DNA from: Flammeovirgaceae bacterium UBA7330
GTDB taxonomy: Bacteria > Bacteroidota > Bacteroidia > Cytophagales > Cyclobacteriaceae
DNA length: 64,000 bases
Direction: 5' to 3'
Assembly (NCBI GenBank): GCA_002471275.1
Contig: DKPQ01000023.1
Span: forward strand, 416,102-480,101
In this document: in pieces, positions 23,699 to 33,120 of the stretch
How positions within the stretch are numbered: the first letter of the stretch is position 1
Layout: every line of letters begins with the position of its first letter
Program-made: the position numbers and the translations under genes
The notes under the pieces: model-generated
The model's input: the letters and a program-made list of their open reading frames with translations, nothing else
The model's database searches: none
What the model was told of the DNA's origin: nothing

Positions 23699-25870
23699 TC
23701 AGTTCCTTACCACCAATTTTTCTGGCAAAGGAAATGAAACTCGTATTTCGCACCCTTTGCCCGGAGATGAATCGATGCTGAACTCACCACTAAATAACGC
23801 AATCCTTGAACGAATATTGATAAACCCAATACCGCCGGTATTTATGGCGGGATCAAACCCTACACCGTCATCACTGATCACGAAGTAGAATTGATCTTCA
23901 TCCATGGCTAATTTGATGAACACCTTTTTCGGTTCTGCATATTTGAGAATATTATTGCATTGTTCCTGTATTATTCTGAAAGTGCTGGTCTTGAGTTTAT
24001 CAGACAAAAATTCTTCTCTGAAATCACTAAAATCAAATTGCACTTTGAAGCCAGCAGTTCTACTGGCATGAGTAAATACCTCCCTCACTGATTTTTCCAG
24101 TGTTTCCCCTTGCATAAATGGTGAGATCAAATCATGCGACAGCATTCTGATTTCCTCAATGCTTTTCTTGATCAGTTCACCTACTTTATCAAGATCATTA
24201 TTTGTATCTCCCAGTTTTTTTAAACCAATATTTAAGAACAATCCGGCACCAGTAAGTACTTGAACCACATTATCGTGTAGCTCCCTTCCTATAAGCTTCA
24301 TGGTTTCCTGCTCTATCTTCTTCTCGCTGGTGATATCCTTAAAAAATACAGTAATTCCGTCTTCAGACGGATATATTTTTACGGAAAACCATTTATCCAG
24401 TGGCTCATAATAGATACTGAATTCTTTATTGGTTCCATTCTCAAATGCTTTCTGTGAATTTCTCCAAAAGCTTGTTTCCCCGACCTGGGGTTCTATTTCA
24501 AGGATATGCTTCCCTAGAATCTCTGCTCTCTTATCCCTGAAAAAGTTCAATGCGGCATCATTTACAAATAAATATTTCCAGTCCTTGTCTAATGAGATCA
24601 CACCGTCACTGATCCTGTTTAAAGTCACTTCCTTTTCTCTTGATGCCGCAAGGGCTTTTTCCTGAGCCCGTTTTCGTTCTGAAATGTCAATACCCATCCC
24701 TATCAAATACTCTCTTTGATCGAGCTTGATCTTTCTACCATATAAATAATAAGGGATTCTCTTTCCATTTCGCATGATCAGGTTGGTTTCCATTTCATCC
24801 TCACCTTTTTCAAAAATGGTTTTAATGGTATTCAATACCTGGTTGGTGTCAAGCCCCCTAAAGTCATCGGGTCGTTTTTCTTTCAACTCTTCCTCGGAAA
24901 ACCCCGAGATGGTTTCCAAATATTTATTCCACCGTAGAAACTTCCCATTCCGATCAAATAAATAAAAGACTCCTGGCAGGCTATTGATAATTGAGTCAGA
25001 CAAGTTTTTTTCATGCTGAAGTTCACTGGTTTTTTGTTCGACCAGTTTATTCAACCTCTCCGGTTGCCTCGACCACTGATAAAAAAATAATCCTGAAATA
25101 ACTGACAAAATCAGACCTAAAAATGAAAACCCAAATGCTTGTTGATACACAAGGTGAGGAAACCTGGGACTAACATAAAGAATCCACTCACCATCTGCTA
25201 TTTCTACTGACATCACACTTTCATTCCCTTTATCAATCACATCTGAAAGAAAAAACTCCTCCTTCTCTGTTATTGGATTAATCTTGGATAATTGATAATT
25301 GAACTCCTTATCAGCTGAAATTACTCCGAGAGCTTTAACCAGGGTCTGAAGCCTGATAACCGTGACTGAAAACCCAAAAAACTCATTTTCGATATAAATT
25401 GGCAGCCTTCCAACCACAGCTAGTCCTCCCTGAACAAGTTCTAAAGGTCCCGCAAAAAATAAATTACCTCTTTCAATAGCTTTTTTAGCCTCCGCACTTG
25501 CTGGAGCGTGATTCAAAATATCCAAACCAACAGCTTTTTCATTTCCTTCCAAAGGATATACATGTGTGATGATCCCTTTTTGGGTTAGCTCAAGCGCATC
25601 TATATGATCGTATGAAGATATGATTTTCCTGGCCAGATCATCGAAATTCTGGGGCACACCATACTGTTCTACAATAAAAGCCAAAGTGTTTGTGGCTGAA
25701 AGGCTGTAGCTTAATGTCTCTTTCAACCGCTCACTTACTGCGTTCAACTCATCTGCAAGGCTTTGAGACTCTTCAGCCTTGCTTATCCTAAATTGTTGAA
25801 AAGCGAGATACTGTGTAAGCAATAAGACCGTAATGAATACGATGATTCCAAAATTGATGGAACGATTCAT
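23699..25870 (-). CDS. CHASE/PAS membrane sensor histidine kinase (orphan)
   Basis: A 723-residue membrane kinase. Membrane segment 1 lies at about 7-22, a periplasmic CHASE-type domain at about 45-235, and membrane segment 2 at about 245-264. Two PAS domains follow (about 290-405 and 415-520; for example GVFYLFDRNGKFLRWNKY). The phosphoacceptor is H532 in GRELHDNVVQVLTG, the HisKA_3 form of NarL/LuxR-type kinases. The ATPase domain is at about 620-715 (DDGVGFDPA and GGIGFINIRSR). It senses an extracellular ligand through CHASE. No response regulator gene lies next to it, so the partner must be elsewhere. Confidence 0.92.
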   Translation of the reverse strand: MNRSINFGIIVFITVLLLTQYLAFQQFRISKAEESQSLADELNAVSERLKETLSYSLSATNTLAFIVEQYGVPQNFDDLARKIISSYDHIDALELTQKGIITHVYPLEGNEKAVGLDILNHAPASAEAKKAIERGNLFFAGPLELVQGGLAVVGRLPIYIENEFFGFSVTVIRLQTLVKALGVISADKEFNYQLSKINPITEKEEFFLSDVIDKGNESVMSVEIADGEWILYVSPRFPHLVYQQAFGFSFLGLILSVISGLFFYQWSRQPERLNKLVEQKTSELQHEKNLSDSIINSLPGVFYLFDRNGKFLRWNKYLETISGFSEEELKEKRPDDFRGLDTNQVLNTIKTIFEKGEDEMETNLIMRNGKRIPYYLYGRKIKLDQREYLIGMGIDISERKRAQEKALAASREKEVTLNRISDGVISLDKDWKYLFVNDAALNFFRDKRAEILGKHILEIEPQVGETSFWRNSQKAFENGTNKEFSIYYEPLDKWFSVKIYPSEDGITVFFKDITSEKKIEQETMKLIGRELHDNVVQVLTGAGLFLNIGLKKLGDTNNDLDKVGELIKKSIEEIRMLSHDLISPFMQGETLEKSVREVFTHASRTAGFKVQFDFSDFREEFLSDKLKTSTFRIIQEQCNNILKYAEPKKVFIKLAMDEDQFYFVISDDGVGFDPAINTGGIGFINIRSRIALFSGEFSIDSSPGKGCEIRVSFPLPEKLVVRN

Positions 25871-25957
25871 ATTTTAACCAGCTAGTTCGTACTAATAATT
25901 AAATATAGACATGTACGCTCTCTGGATAAATAAAATAGAGATTTAAATTGAAATGCA

Positions 25958-26062
25958 ATGGCTAAACAAATTTTACCACCTATCTCAAACCAATATGTAT
26001 CATTCAGATTTCAACCTATTGTCCTTGAGCCAGAACGATATTTTTTTTTGAAATTGATTTAA
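25958..26062 (+). CDS. Weak candidate 34-residue ORF
   Basis: ATG-started frame of 34 residues, beginning MAKQILPPISNQYVSF and ending ERYFFLKLI, just before the terminator at 26066-26095. It includes a run of nine T. No family or clear feature is seen, and the terminator is already explained by the minus-strand AhpD-like gene. It is probably a chance frame; recorded so it can be checked. Confidence 0.15.
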   Translation: MAKQILPPISNQYVSFRFQPIVLEPERYFFLKLI

Positions 26063-26065
26063 CAC

Positions 26066-26095
26066 AAAAAAAGCCACTCACGGTGGCTTTTTTTT
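26066..26095. terminator. Bidirectional intrinsic terminator
   Basis: AAAAAAAGCCAC (26066-26077) pairs with GTGGCTTTTTTT (from 26083), loop TCACG, with A and T runs on both sides. It lies 20 bases after the stop of the minus-strand AhpD-like gene and works for it. Confidence 0.9.
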
Positions 26096-26114
26096 AAAGT
26101 TTACAAACGACCCA

Positions 26115-26663
26115 TTATCCATTAACTGGCTCTAAGACAGGCGCTTCGGGGAAATCGATGGGTGTATTTGTCACTCCATTGATCAGGTTAGAAATGAACT
26201 TATCTCCAATTACAAAGATGATATCTACAAGATTTGCTTTGGTATAGCCCGCTTCAAATAAATCTTCTACTACTTCAGAGCTTGGATGAGTTCTGGAAAT
26301 AGTAATGTTTTTCACAAACCTGGCCAGGGCATCAAGTTTGCTGTCAAACGAAGCTGATCCTTCGCGGATCTCCAGGATCTGCTCATCTGTGAAGCCATTC
26401 ATTTTACCTATGGCTGTATGCGCTGACTGACAATATCTACAGTCATTTACCTGACTGACCACCAGGTTAATAACCTCTTTTTCTTTGGTGCTGAGGGTTG
26501 ATTTTCTATTCTGAAGGTTTAAGTAATCCTCAAGGGCTGTATCATTGTAGGCAATCGTTGCATATAAATTGGGCACAAAGCCTATTTTGCTTTTGAGGGT
26601 ATCAAAAATCGCCTGATTCTTTTGGCTTACTTCCTCTTTTGTAGGGACATTGAAATTGATCAT
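26115..26663 (-). CDS. Carboxymuconolactone decarboxylase / AhpD-like alkylhydroperoxidase
   Basis: A 182-residue protein of the AhpD-like/CMD fold. The redox motif NDCRYCQSAH gives C75 and C78, with H82, followed by TAIGKMNGFTDEQI. These are the catalytic residues of AhpD-type hydroperoxide reduction. The family also includes unrelated carboxymuconolactone decarboxylases, but the CxxC with its histidine favours a redox role. It is 38 bases downstream of an AraC-type regulator on the same strand, so the two are likely one transcript and the regulator may control it. Cytoplasmic. Confidence 0.9.
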   Translation of the reverse strand: MINFNVPTKEEVSQKNQAIFDTLKSKIGFVPNLYATIAYNDTALEDYLNLQNRKSTLSTKEKEVINLVVSQVNDCRYCQSAHTAIGKMNGFTDEQILEIREGSASFDSKLDALARFVKNITISRTHPSSEVVEDLFEAGYTKANLVDIIFVIGDKFISNLINGVTNTPIDFPEAPVLEPVNG

Positions 26664-26701
26664 GGATGTTAAAAGTTTAATGATTTAAAAAAGTTTACAG
26701 A

Positions 26702-27631
26702 TCAATTAACGCCTGAGCCTATGATGGGTAAGAGGCTATTCTTCCCGTTTGATTGGTCATTTTTCCCTATTTCGCTTTCATCCTGATTTTTGAATGACTG
26801 AGGGGATCTTTTCGTTACCTTTTTAAACAGTTTGTGGAAGGAGCCTACATCATCATATCCCAGCTGAAAGGCAATCTCTTTGACCGAATAATCAGTATGG
26901 ATCAGTTTTCGTTTGGCTTCAAGAACAATCCTGTCGTGGATGATCTGAAGAGGTGTGGCATCATGAAGCCTGGAAAAGGTATTGGCCAGTGTCTTGGGTG
27001 ACTTGAAAAGCATGTCAGCATAGTCAGACACCTTTTTGTGAGTTTTGAAATGCTTATCCACCAGGATATTGAACTGCCTAATAAGCTCAATCTCCGAATC
27101 ATTTGACTTTGCTCCAAACAATTGCTTCTTGGCAAGCCTGGTGATTTTTATGATCAACCGCTTCAGGAGGATCTGAAGCATCTCACCCTGTATGTCATCT
27201 CTGTTTTGAAACTCGTCATCAAAAACCTGAAATAACGCTTTAAATTTCGGGTCTTCCATAATTGGGATGTTGACAAGCGGAATCTCATGATACCCGTAAA
27301 ACAGAATACCATTACAAGAGACCTCATTATCATGATCTACGACGCAATAAAATTCTCTATTGAATGTGAAAGAGGTTAATGGTTGATCCTTTGTAAGTAT
27401 CTCCAGGTTTTGCAGATGTGTGGCAGTGATCACCTGATTGGGTTGCAGGCTGATACGAATGTCATCTAATGATATATCAATCATTCCCTGTGATTGATTC
27501 CATAAAATCGACATCAAACCAGGCAGCTTATTGATAAACTGGAAATCATTGATGTGATCCGTACTCATCACAAAATAGGCTCCCAATCTACTGTCGTGAA
27601 ATGTTTGCATGCCCAGATTAACCGTAATCAA
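26702..27631 (-). CDS. AraC-family transcriptional regulator
   Basis: A 309-residue protein. The N-terminal part (about 1-180) is a sensing domain without a clear family. The C-terminal part (about 200-285) carries two helix-turn-helix motifs of the AraC type, with YADMLFKSPKTLANTFSRLHD, VKEIAFQLGYDDVGSFHKLFK and RSPQSFKNQ. A short polar tail rich in Asn and Ser follows. It likely acts on itself or on the AhpD-like gene 38 bases downstream. The inducer is unknown. Confidence 0.9.
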   Translation of the reverse strand: MITVNLGMQTFHDSRLGAYFVMSTDHINDFQFINKLPGLMSILWNQSQGMIDISLDDIRISLQPNQVITATHLQNLEILTKDQPLTSFTFNREFYCVVDHDNEVSCNGILFYGYHEIPLVNIPIMEDPKFKALFQVFDDEFQNRDDIQGEMLQILLKRLIIKITRLAKKQLFGAKSNDSEIELIRQFNILVDKHFKTHKKVSDYADMLFKSPKTLANTFSRLHDATPLQIIHDRIVLEAKRKLIHTDYSVKEIAFQLGYDDVGSFHKLFKKVTKRSPQSFKNQDESEIGKNDQSNGKNSLLPIIGSGVN

Positions 27632-27797
27632 CCTTTGAGGGTTTCCGTAAAGCGTGTTTTTACTCTAAAAAGTTAGATGTGAGACATTTTAAGCTCATCA
27701 GATATGCTGATTCTTCTCTAATAAGACGAAATACAACATTTATCTATCCGATTTAGCCTGTTTTTCACTAAATTAATAGTAGATATAAAGCCTTCTT

Positions 27798-28358
27798 ATG
27801 AAAGCATGTATCCTCACCATACTGATTGCTTTTTCTATCCCTACTTATTCGCAGGTTTTTAGGTTTGATTATGCCGAAGCTTACTACGGGTATGGCTATA
27901 CCGCCCTCGACCTGGAAGAATGGGTTGGAAGTACATTATGGAATTGGGATCAAGCCAACTACGGAGGACATGTTCAAATATTCTTTTTGCGTGCAGGTCC
28001 TGTGGCTGCCGGGATTCAATTAGGGTATCAAACCTTATTTTGGTATGAAACCCGTAGAGACGCCGGGTTTGCTACTCCAATCTACCGGCAATATTGGCCA
28101 GGATCAACACAGATTATGATCGTCGGGCAAACCGGTGATGAAAAAGGTTGGTTCTCTGAATTTGGAATAGGCGGCTACTCGGGTGAAAGCATCTCCGGAT
28201 TAGCTATTGCCGGAGGTGGCGGATACCGAATAGGTTTGAATGGAGGATTTGGAATTCCTCTCAAAATCAAAATTGATGCCCTCTTTGCGGAACAACCGAT
28301 GCTGGTATCTACCTTTTTTGCAGGTTTATCATACAGATTTAACAAACAGGGTGACTAA
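27798..28358 (+). CDS. Secreted protein of unknown function, outer-membrane type
   Basis: A 186-residue protein with a signal peptide (MKACILTILIAFSIPTYSQ). The body is rich in aromatic residues and glycine (YYGYGYTALDLEEW, GIGGYSGESISGLAIAGG) and ends TFFAGLSYRF followed by NKQGD, a pattern typical of small beta-barrels. No named family is recognised. Its stop overlaps the stop of the convergent phosphatase-family gene by four bases. Confidence 0.7.
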   Translation: MKACILTILIAFSIPTYSQVFRFDYAEAYYGYGYTALDLEEWVGSTLWNWDQANYGGHVQIFFLRAGPVAAGIQLGYQTLFWYETRRDAGFATPIYRQYWPGSTQIMIVGQTGDEKGWFSEFGIGGYSGESISGLAIAGGGGYRIGLNGGFGIPLKIKIDALFAEQPMLVSTFFAGLSYRFNKQGD

Positions 28359-29386
28359 TCATCATCCGACCCGTCTGAAACCAGCGTGAATACCACTGGC
28401 TTATGATCTGAGTAATACTGATAAAACAAATTGAGATCATTTTCCGGATAAGGTGTTGTTTCCTTCCAATAGGGTCTCATTACCTCCTTCAGATCAACTA
28501 CCTCAAAACTGCCTGTCAACTCAGCTCCCGTATGACTTACATGATACAACACATGATCATAGGGTTTGCCACTGGATGATAAATTAGTTGGCAGACAGTC
28601 TTTGTTCAATGAGTTGTAGCCTGGTGGTAACAAAGACTGCAACTCAGTCTGGTTATTTATATTCATGTCACCAACAATGATGAAATCCTTTTCTATGCTA
28701 TCGTTTATATCGATCCATTGAGCAATAGCTTCCAATTCCTCTTTTCTACGCGCTTTGTCAGCTGTCCCCGACCCCGGCTTCAGATGAACCGAAATAAGCG
28801 TGAAATCCACTCCACCATCTATGGTTTGAAAGGAGAAAGCATAAGGAACTCGTTCAAATGAGGGATGATCACTTCTGTCCTCAGCCAGAAAACCAGTGAT
28901 TAGTTCATCATCAACAATCAATTTATCAGGCTTATAAAACACGACAAACCACTCCGTAGAAGACGAATTGCTGTGAATGTCTCCATTGGTACCGGTATCC
29001 TCCTCCGAAAGCCTGTATTCAAATCCATGACCAGCCATGGCGTCTACAAACTCTTTTGCTTCCGGATCAGCCTCATAGGGCATGCCGTCAGGATAATGAC
29101 CATCGGTCGGCGGGCTTACAAGCTCCTGGATCAATACCAGGTCATATCCCTTCAGTACATCAGCCAAAGCAGCATGATCCTTTTTTTTGTACAGTCCAAC
29201 AAACTTGATATTGAAGGAGCACATCTTGATCTCCAGAGTGGATGATGGCACAATTGAAGTCTCAGAAAGAATGGACTCATCACTTGTATCGTTTGAAGCA
29301 TCCTTCTGGTATCCGCCAAATTGCTTTGAAGACCCACAGGCAAAAATAAATAACACTAGTAGTAAGGATATAGCATAGTTCTTCAT
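28355..29386 (-). CDS. Lipoprotein of the endonuclease/exonuclease/phosphatase (EEP) superfamily
   Basis: About 343 residues from the ATG ending at 29386, chosen because it gives a lipoprotein signal with the lipobox FIFAC; a longer frame upstream only adds hydrophobic residues. EEP motifs are visible: IKMCSFNIKFVG near the start, DLVLIQELVSP with the metal-binding E, FTLISVHLKPGSG, DFIIVGDMNIN (D and N) and the final SDHKPVVFT (D-H pair). The superfamily includes DNases, inositol phosphatases and sphingomyelinases. As a secreted lipoprotein it probably works on extracellular nucleic acid or phospholipid; substrate is open. Confidence 0.88.
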   Translation of the reverse strand: MKNYAISLLLVLFIFACGSSKQFGGYQKDASNDTSDESILSETSIVPSSTLEIKMCSFNIKFVGLYKKKDHAALADVLKGYDLVLIQELVSPPTDGHYPDGMPYEADPEAKEFVDAMAGHGFEYRLSEEDTGTNGDIHSNSSSTEWFVVFYKPDKLIVDDELITGFLAEDRSDHPSFERVPYAFSFQTIDGGVDFTLISVHLKPGSGTADKARRKEELEAIAQWIDINDSIEKDFIIVGDMNINNQTELQSLLPPGYNSLNKDCLPTNLSSSGKPYDHVLYHVSHTGAELTGSFEVVDLKEVMRPYWKETTPYPENDLNLFYQYYSDHKPVVFTLVSDGSDDD

Positions 29387-29540
29387 TGTAGGATATGGGT
29401 GTTTACTGCTGAACAAAAAAATCTCGATTAAAAATAACAATTCAATGGGTACTCCTGTTGATAACAGTAGAAGTTAACTTATTAATAATAAGCAAGTTAT
29501 ATATCATTATCTATAACTGTTAAAATTGTTAATTAAACTT

Positions 29541-30236
29541 ATGAATATTATGAAGACTAAACAATTTATAGCAAACACTTTAGCATTCACATTATTCTGT
29601 TTTTTCCTATCACAACCGGCAATGAGTCAATCCACAGATTACTCGGAGATGGAAGAAATTCAAGATGAAATCGAAAATCTTTATATAAAGACTTATACCA
29701 TCTTTGAAAAATATCCACACATCTCCTACGAGTATATCCATAGTGGAGACCACATAGATGCCGTAACCATTCAAGGTATAAGTGATGAAAAAGCAAAGAA
29801 ACGACTCGAGGTGTATTTATTGGATATCGCAGAGTTGGAAAACGAAATCCTCAATCGTTCCAATAGAACAGGAGTATTTTATGTGACTGAGACGGAGCCC
29901 AGACCCAAAGACGGTTTAGAGGAGTTTAATAAAGACCTTCGCTCCAAAATAGAATATCCAGAAATGAATGGAGCGCCTGAAAACCTGGAAGGAATACTAT
30001 TTGCCAAATTCGTGGTAAATGATGAAGGAGAAATTGGGGATGTAATCTTTACCAGCAATTTCGAAGATAAAGACAACATCCAGGTAGAGATGATGAAAAA
30101 GCAAACCGAGAAAGCCATCCAGTCAACCTCGGGTGATTGGGTGCCTGCTAAAGTGGCTGGAATACCGGTAGCTGAGTGGGTGGTTTTACCTGTTCAGTTC
30201 ACTGTGAAAGAGGATTATTATGACATGATGTGGTGA
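29541..30236 (+). CDS. Exported protein with TonB C-terminal-like domain
   Basis: About 231 residues from the ATG at 29541; M9 (29550) is another possible start and a TTG at 29526 is less likely. An N-terminal signal peptide ends near QPAMSQ. The C-terminal 100 residues match the TonB_C energy-transducer domain seen in many Bacteroidota proteins: IEYPEMNGAPENLEGILFAK, VVNDEGEIGDVIFTSN and WVPAKVAGIPVAEWVVLP. There is no proline-rich linker or membrane anchor of a classical TonB. It is probably a periplasmic or surface protein with a TonB_C-like fold, function unknown. Confidence 0.75.
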   Translation: MNIMKTKQFIANTLAFTLFCFFLSQPAMSQSTDYSEMEEIQDEIENLYIKTYTIFEKYPHISYEYIHSGDHIDAVTIQGISDEKAKKRLEVYLLDIAELENEILNRSNRTGVFYVTETEPRPKDGLEEFNKDLRSKIEYPEMNGAPENLEGILFAKFVVNDEGEIGDVIFTSNFEDKDNIQVEMMKKQTEKAIQSTSGDWVPAKVAGIPVAEWVVLPVQFTVKEDYYDMMW

Positions 30237-30256
30237 TCTGCCAGCCAATCAAAACT

Positions 30257-30286
30257 AAAAGCCAGGACCCAGGTCCTGGCTTTTTT
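30257..30286. terminator. Bidirectional intrinsic terminator
   Basis: AAAA-GCCAGGACC / GGTCCTGGC-TTTTTT (30261-30269 with 30272-30280). It lies between the plus-strand TonB_C-domain gene and the minus-strand alkaline-phosphatase gene, and its A and T runs let it serve both. Confidence 0.9.
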
Positions 30287-30294
30287 ATTTAAGA

Positions 30295-31377
30295 CTATTT
30301 CATGGCTTCTTTGATGACCGCTCCCGCTTTGGGTTGATCATATTTTACACCCAGGAGATGAGCTACAGTCCTGGCAACCTGATTTTGATAATATTGTTTG
30401 TCTCCGGTCATCATTCCGGTTGCAGGTGTATCCGGCCCGATTATTCCAATCCAGATCTGGTCTGAGATAGGCACACTGCCACCATGACTTCTCCAGGTAT
30501 CTTTAGGGTTGGTTCCCCTGCCATGGTCTGTAGTAATAATGATGGAAGTCTTGTTTTTATAATTTTCATCAGATTGAACATATTCCCATATTTCTCTGAT
30601 ATAATCATCTGTTTGTGTAGCCGACCATAAGTATTGATCATATTTACCACCGTGGGCATAATCATCTGTCTCTCCATAGGCGATGTATAGTACTTTGGGC
30701 TTTTTATTCATCAGGCACTCCAACGCATAATGATGGGTAAACACATCCAGTCTCACTCCGCCCCAGGGGCTTCTGATCTCATCCTGCAAATCATTCAGGA
30801 TCATTTCTTTTTGAGTTAGATCACCTCTCTCCTCTTTTTCGAAACCCGCATTTACGGGAATACCACTTCTTTCCTCATTTACGATGTATGGAAAAACATC
30901 CCATGAACCAAAAGCATAGACTTTACCTTTAAATGCTTTTTGCTTATTGAGGTATTCTAAAACCGTAACATTGGGGTTAGGAGTCTTGCTGTTGCTGTTG
31001 ATTCTTTCATCATCAGCAAAACCAGAAAGGATCTCATTATACCCGGGATACGAAAACTTCATGGTGTTGCTACAGTTCACCTTATTTCCCAGGTTTCTGT
31101 TGCCATAGAGCTGCCCTTCTTTGACCAAAGTATTCCAAAAGAATGGCATGAGTGTTTCTCTACGTACTACAGGATCTGTGTTCCAGTATTGCCTGGTAAG
31201 ATCATCGGGATCTTCCACATATCCGGAATCGTCAACAAGTAATGAGTCGGCTCCTCCAAATACCTCCTGCCACCTCAATCCATCCAGGGTGATCAGTATC
31301 ACATTTTCTGTCTTAAGCTTTTGTGAAAAGGAAGTGAATGTGACCGAAACGGTAAAAATGAATAACAGTATTCTCAT
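30295..31377 (-). CDS. Exported alkaline-phosphatase-superfamily hydrolase
   Basis: A 360-residue protein with a signal peptide (MRILLFIFTVSVTFTSFSQ). Alkaline phosphatase superfamily motifs: metal-binding D32 in LITLDGLRWQEVFGGAD, probable nucleophile S109 in KFSYPGYNEILSG, the D/H pair in YIAYGETDDYAHGGKYD, and the H of IIITTDHGRGTNPKDTW. The FSYPGYNE form is found in phosphodiesterase-like members. It should hydrolyse a phospho- or sulfo-ester in the periplasm; the substrate cannot be told. The gene ends at the shared terminator, and the small 31456 gene lies 78 bases upstream. Confidence 0.85.
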   Translation of the reverse strand: MRILLFIFTVSVTFTSFSQKLKTENVILITLDGLRWQEVFGGADSLLVDDSGYVEDPDDLTRQYWNTDPVVRRETLMPFFWNTLVKEGQLYGNRNLGNKVNCSNTMKFSYPGYNEILSGFADDERINSNSKTPNPNVTVLEYLNKQKAFKGKVYAFGSWDVFPYIVNEERSGIPVNAGFEKEERGDLTQKEMILNDLQDEIRSPWGGVRLDVFTHHYALECLMNKKPKVLYIAYGETDDYAHGGKYDQYLWSATQTDDYIREIWEYVQSDENYKNKTSIIITTDHGRGTNPKDTWRSHGGSVPISDQIWIGIIGPDTPATGMMTGDKQYYQNQVARTVAHLLGVKYDQPKAGAVIKEAMK

Positions 31378-31455
31378 AAGTCTTAATAAAAATTAAACAA
31401 GGTTCTTAACTCACTAAAAACGATTGTGACCTAGTGAAGGGTAAATCATAAAAAA

Positions 31456-31710
31456 TCAGGTTTTCACTTTTTTTTCGGGCTTTACCCGGACATATTCAAA
31501 CCTGTAAACACTCCACGACCCCTTTCCGTCCAAACCTCCCAAACTTAGCTTACAGCCATATCTTTCAGCATATCGTTTCTCATGCTCGAGTGCTTTAGAT
31601 TTCGCATTATACGATGCCAGAATCTTCCAGTTTTTGAGTCCAATGACCTGAGATTCCCAATAGGATTTACGTTTTGCCGGATCTGTAGTGATCCCTACTC
31701 TACATGGCAT
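31456..31710 (-). CDS. Small protein, possibly GIY-YIG-like, unknown
   Basis: An 84-residue protein. The segment CRVGITTDPAKRKSYWESQ then WKILASYNAKSKALEHEKRY has the shape of a short GIY-YIG-like fold, and a CRVG-T-D-P-A-K-R-K start resembles small proteins annotated as hypothetical in many bacteria. The catalytic Tyr-Arg-Glu set of GIY-YIG nucleases is not clearly complete, so enzymatic activity is doubtful. It lies between the phosphatase gene and the MFS gene, with 68 bases to the MFS stop, and does not clearly belong to the 31.8-39.8 kb operon. Confidence 0.5.
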   Translation of the reverse strand: MPCRVGITTDPAKRKSYWESQVIGLKNWKILASYNAKSKALEHEKRYAERYGCKLSLGGLDGKGSWSVYRFEYVRVKPEKKVKT

Positions 31711-31778
31711 AATGACATTGATTAGGTTTCTACGGTAAAATAAGAAAGGTAGCTATAACCACAAAGCCCGGTTTGCTT

Positions 31779-33104
31779 CTATTTTATAAGCTGCCTTTCA
31801 AGATCCTCCAGTGAAACACCTTTCGTTTCCGGCATCAGGAATCGTACAAAGGCCAATTGAAGGATCATAAAACCAGCAAAAATGGCAAAGACGATCCAGG
31901 GTTCTAAAGCATTGATGAGCACTGAACCAAACAGGGTGATCAATGCAGCAAACACCCAATGCGTACCACATCCCCAGGATTGCCCGTAAGCCCTCACCCT
32001 ATTGGGGAAGATCTCTGAGATAAATACCCAGATCACGGCCCCCTGACCAATAGCATGACTGGCAATAAAGGTCAGGATGAAAACCAATTTAAAATTGGCA
32101 CTTTGCTCAGCTAAAAACGCATAAGATACCATGGCCAGGCTAATGATATAACCTACCGAGCCTATGTACATCAGGAGACGCCGACCAGCCCTGTCAATCA
32201 GATAGAGTCCAGCCATGGTGAAAATCAAATTGACCAAACCAATGGATATCGAGCTCAATAGTGAATCTGCCGTAGCAAATCCCGCTTTCTCCAAAATTTC
32301 AGGTGCGTAATACAGCACAAAATTAATCCCGGAGAGTTGATTAAAGAATGCAATAAGAAATGCCAATAACAATGGCGTACTGTACTTTTTAGAAAAAATA
32401 TTATCAGCCCCTTTACTCGTATCGGCCCTGTCTTCTTTAATCTCTTCCAACATCCGCCTAGCCTCTTCCTCGGATGCAGAGAGTCTTAATATTCTGAAAG
32501 CTTCCTGCTCATCACCTTTGTGCAGCAGCATCCATCGTGGACTCTTGGGCACACCAAAAATCAGGATGGTGTAGATCGCAGCTGGTATCGCCTCAACACC
32601 CAACATCCATCGCCAGTCATTGGCCCCTCCTACTCCTTTGAGTAAGAAGTTGGAAATGAAAGCGACAAGGATCCCAAATACCAGGAAAAACTGGTAAAGC
32701 GCTACGAGCTTTCCCCTGTCTTTTGGTGTTGCAATCTCCGATGTATACATCGGTGCAGCAATAGACGAGGCGCCAACACCCAATCCACCGATAAACCTAA
32801 AAATGGAAAACATATATGGATCAGTAGCCAGGGCGGACCCAAGCGCTGAAACCAAATACAAAATCCCAATCCATATAAGTGTGACCTTCCTTCCATACTT
32901 ATCGCAAGGGATGCCTCCAAAGAGTGCACCAATCACCGTGCCCCAGAGGGCCATGGACATGATAAAAAGTCCGTGAAAGAAGTCCGAGGTCTGCCACAAT
33001 TCCTTGATGGGGAGATTAGCTCCTGAGATCACGACTGTATCAAAACCAAACAAGAATCCGGACACGGCAACAACTATAGAATAATAGAGGATTTTTTTGT
33101 TCAT
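31779..33104 (-). CDS. MFS sugar porter (SP family)
   Basis: A 441-residue, 12-segment major facilitator protein. Sugar-porter signatures are clear: CDKYGRKVTLIW in the loop between segments 2 and 3, RFIGGLGVGASSIAAPMYTS, PKSPRWMLLHKG, and the C-terminal PETKGVSLEDLERQL. It imports a hexose or similar sugar with protons. It is the last gene of a six-gene minus-strand operon with a 16-base gap from the lactonase. The operon's theme suggests a sugar or sugar acid made by the upstream enzymes. Confidence 0.9.
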   Translation of the reverse strand: MNKKILYYSIVVAVSGFLFGFDTVVISGANLPIKELWQTSDFFHGLFIMSMALWGTVIGALFGGIPCDKYGRKVTLIWIGILYLVSALGSALATDPYMFSIFRFIGGLGVGASSIAAPMYTSEIATPKDRGKLVALYQFFLVFGILVAFISNFLLKGVGGANDWRWMLGVEAIPAAIYTILIFGVPKSPRWMLLHKGDEQEAFRILRLSASEEEARRMLEEIKEDRADTSKGADNIFSKKYSTPLLLAFLIAFFNQLSGINFVLYYAPEILEKAGFATADSLLSSISIGLVNLIFTMAGLYLIDRAGRRLLMYIGSVGYIISLAMVSYAFLAEQSANFKLVFILTFIASHAIGQGAVIWVFISEIFPNRVRAYGQSWGCGTHWVFAALITLFGSVLINALEPWIVFAIFAGFMILQLAFVRFLMPETKGVSLEDLERQLIK

Positions 33105-33120
33105 CTTTTTAGGTTTAAAA

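Noticed and set aside
29471..29518. Palindrome AAGTTAACTT and dyad AGTTATA-N10-TATAACT before the TonB_C-domain gene
   Set aside because: The region is very AT-rich; such short dyads are expected by chance, and they resemble the katG dyad only loosely.
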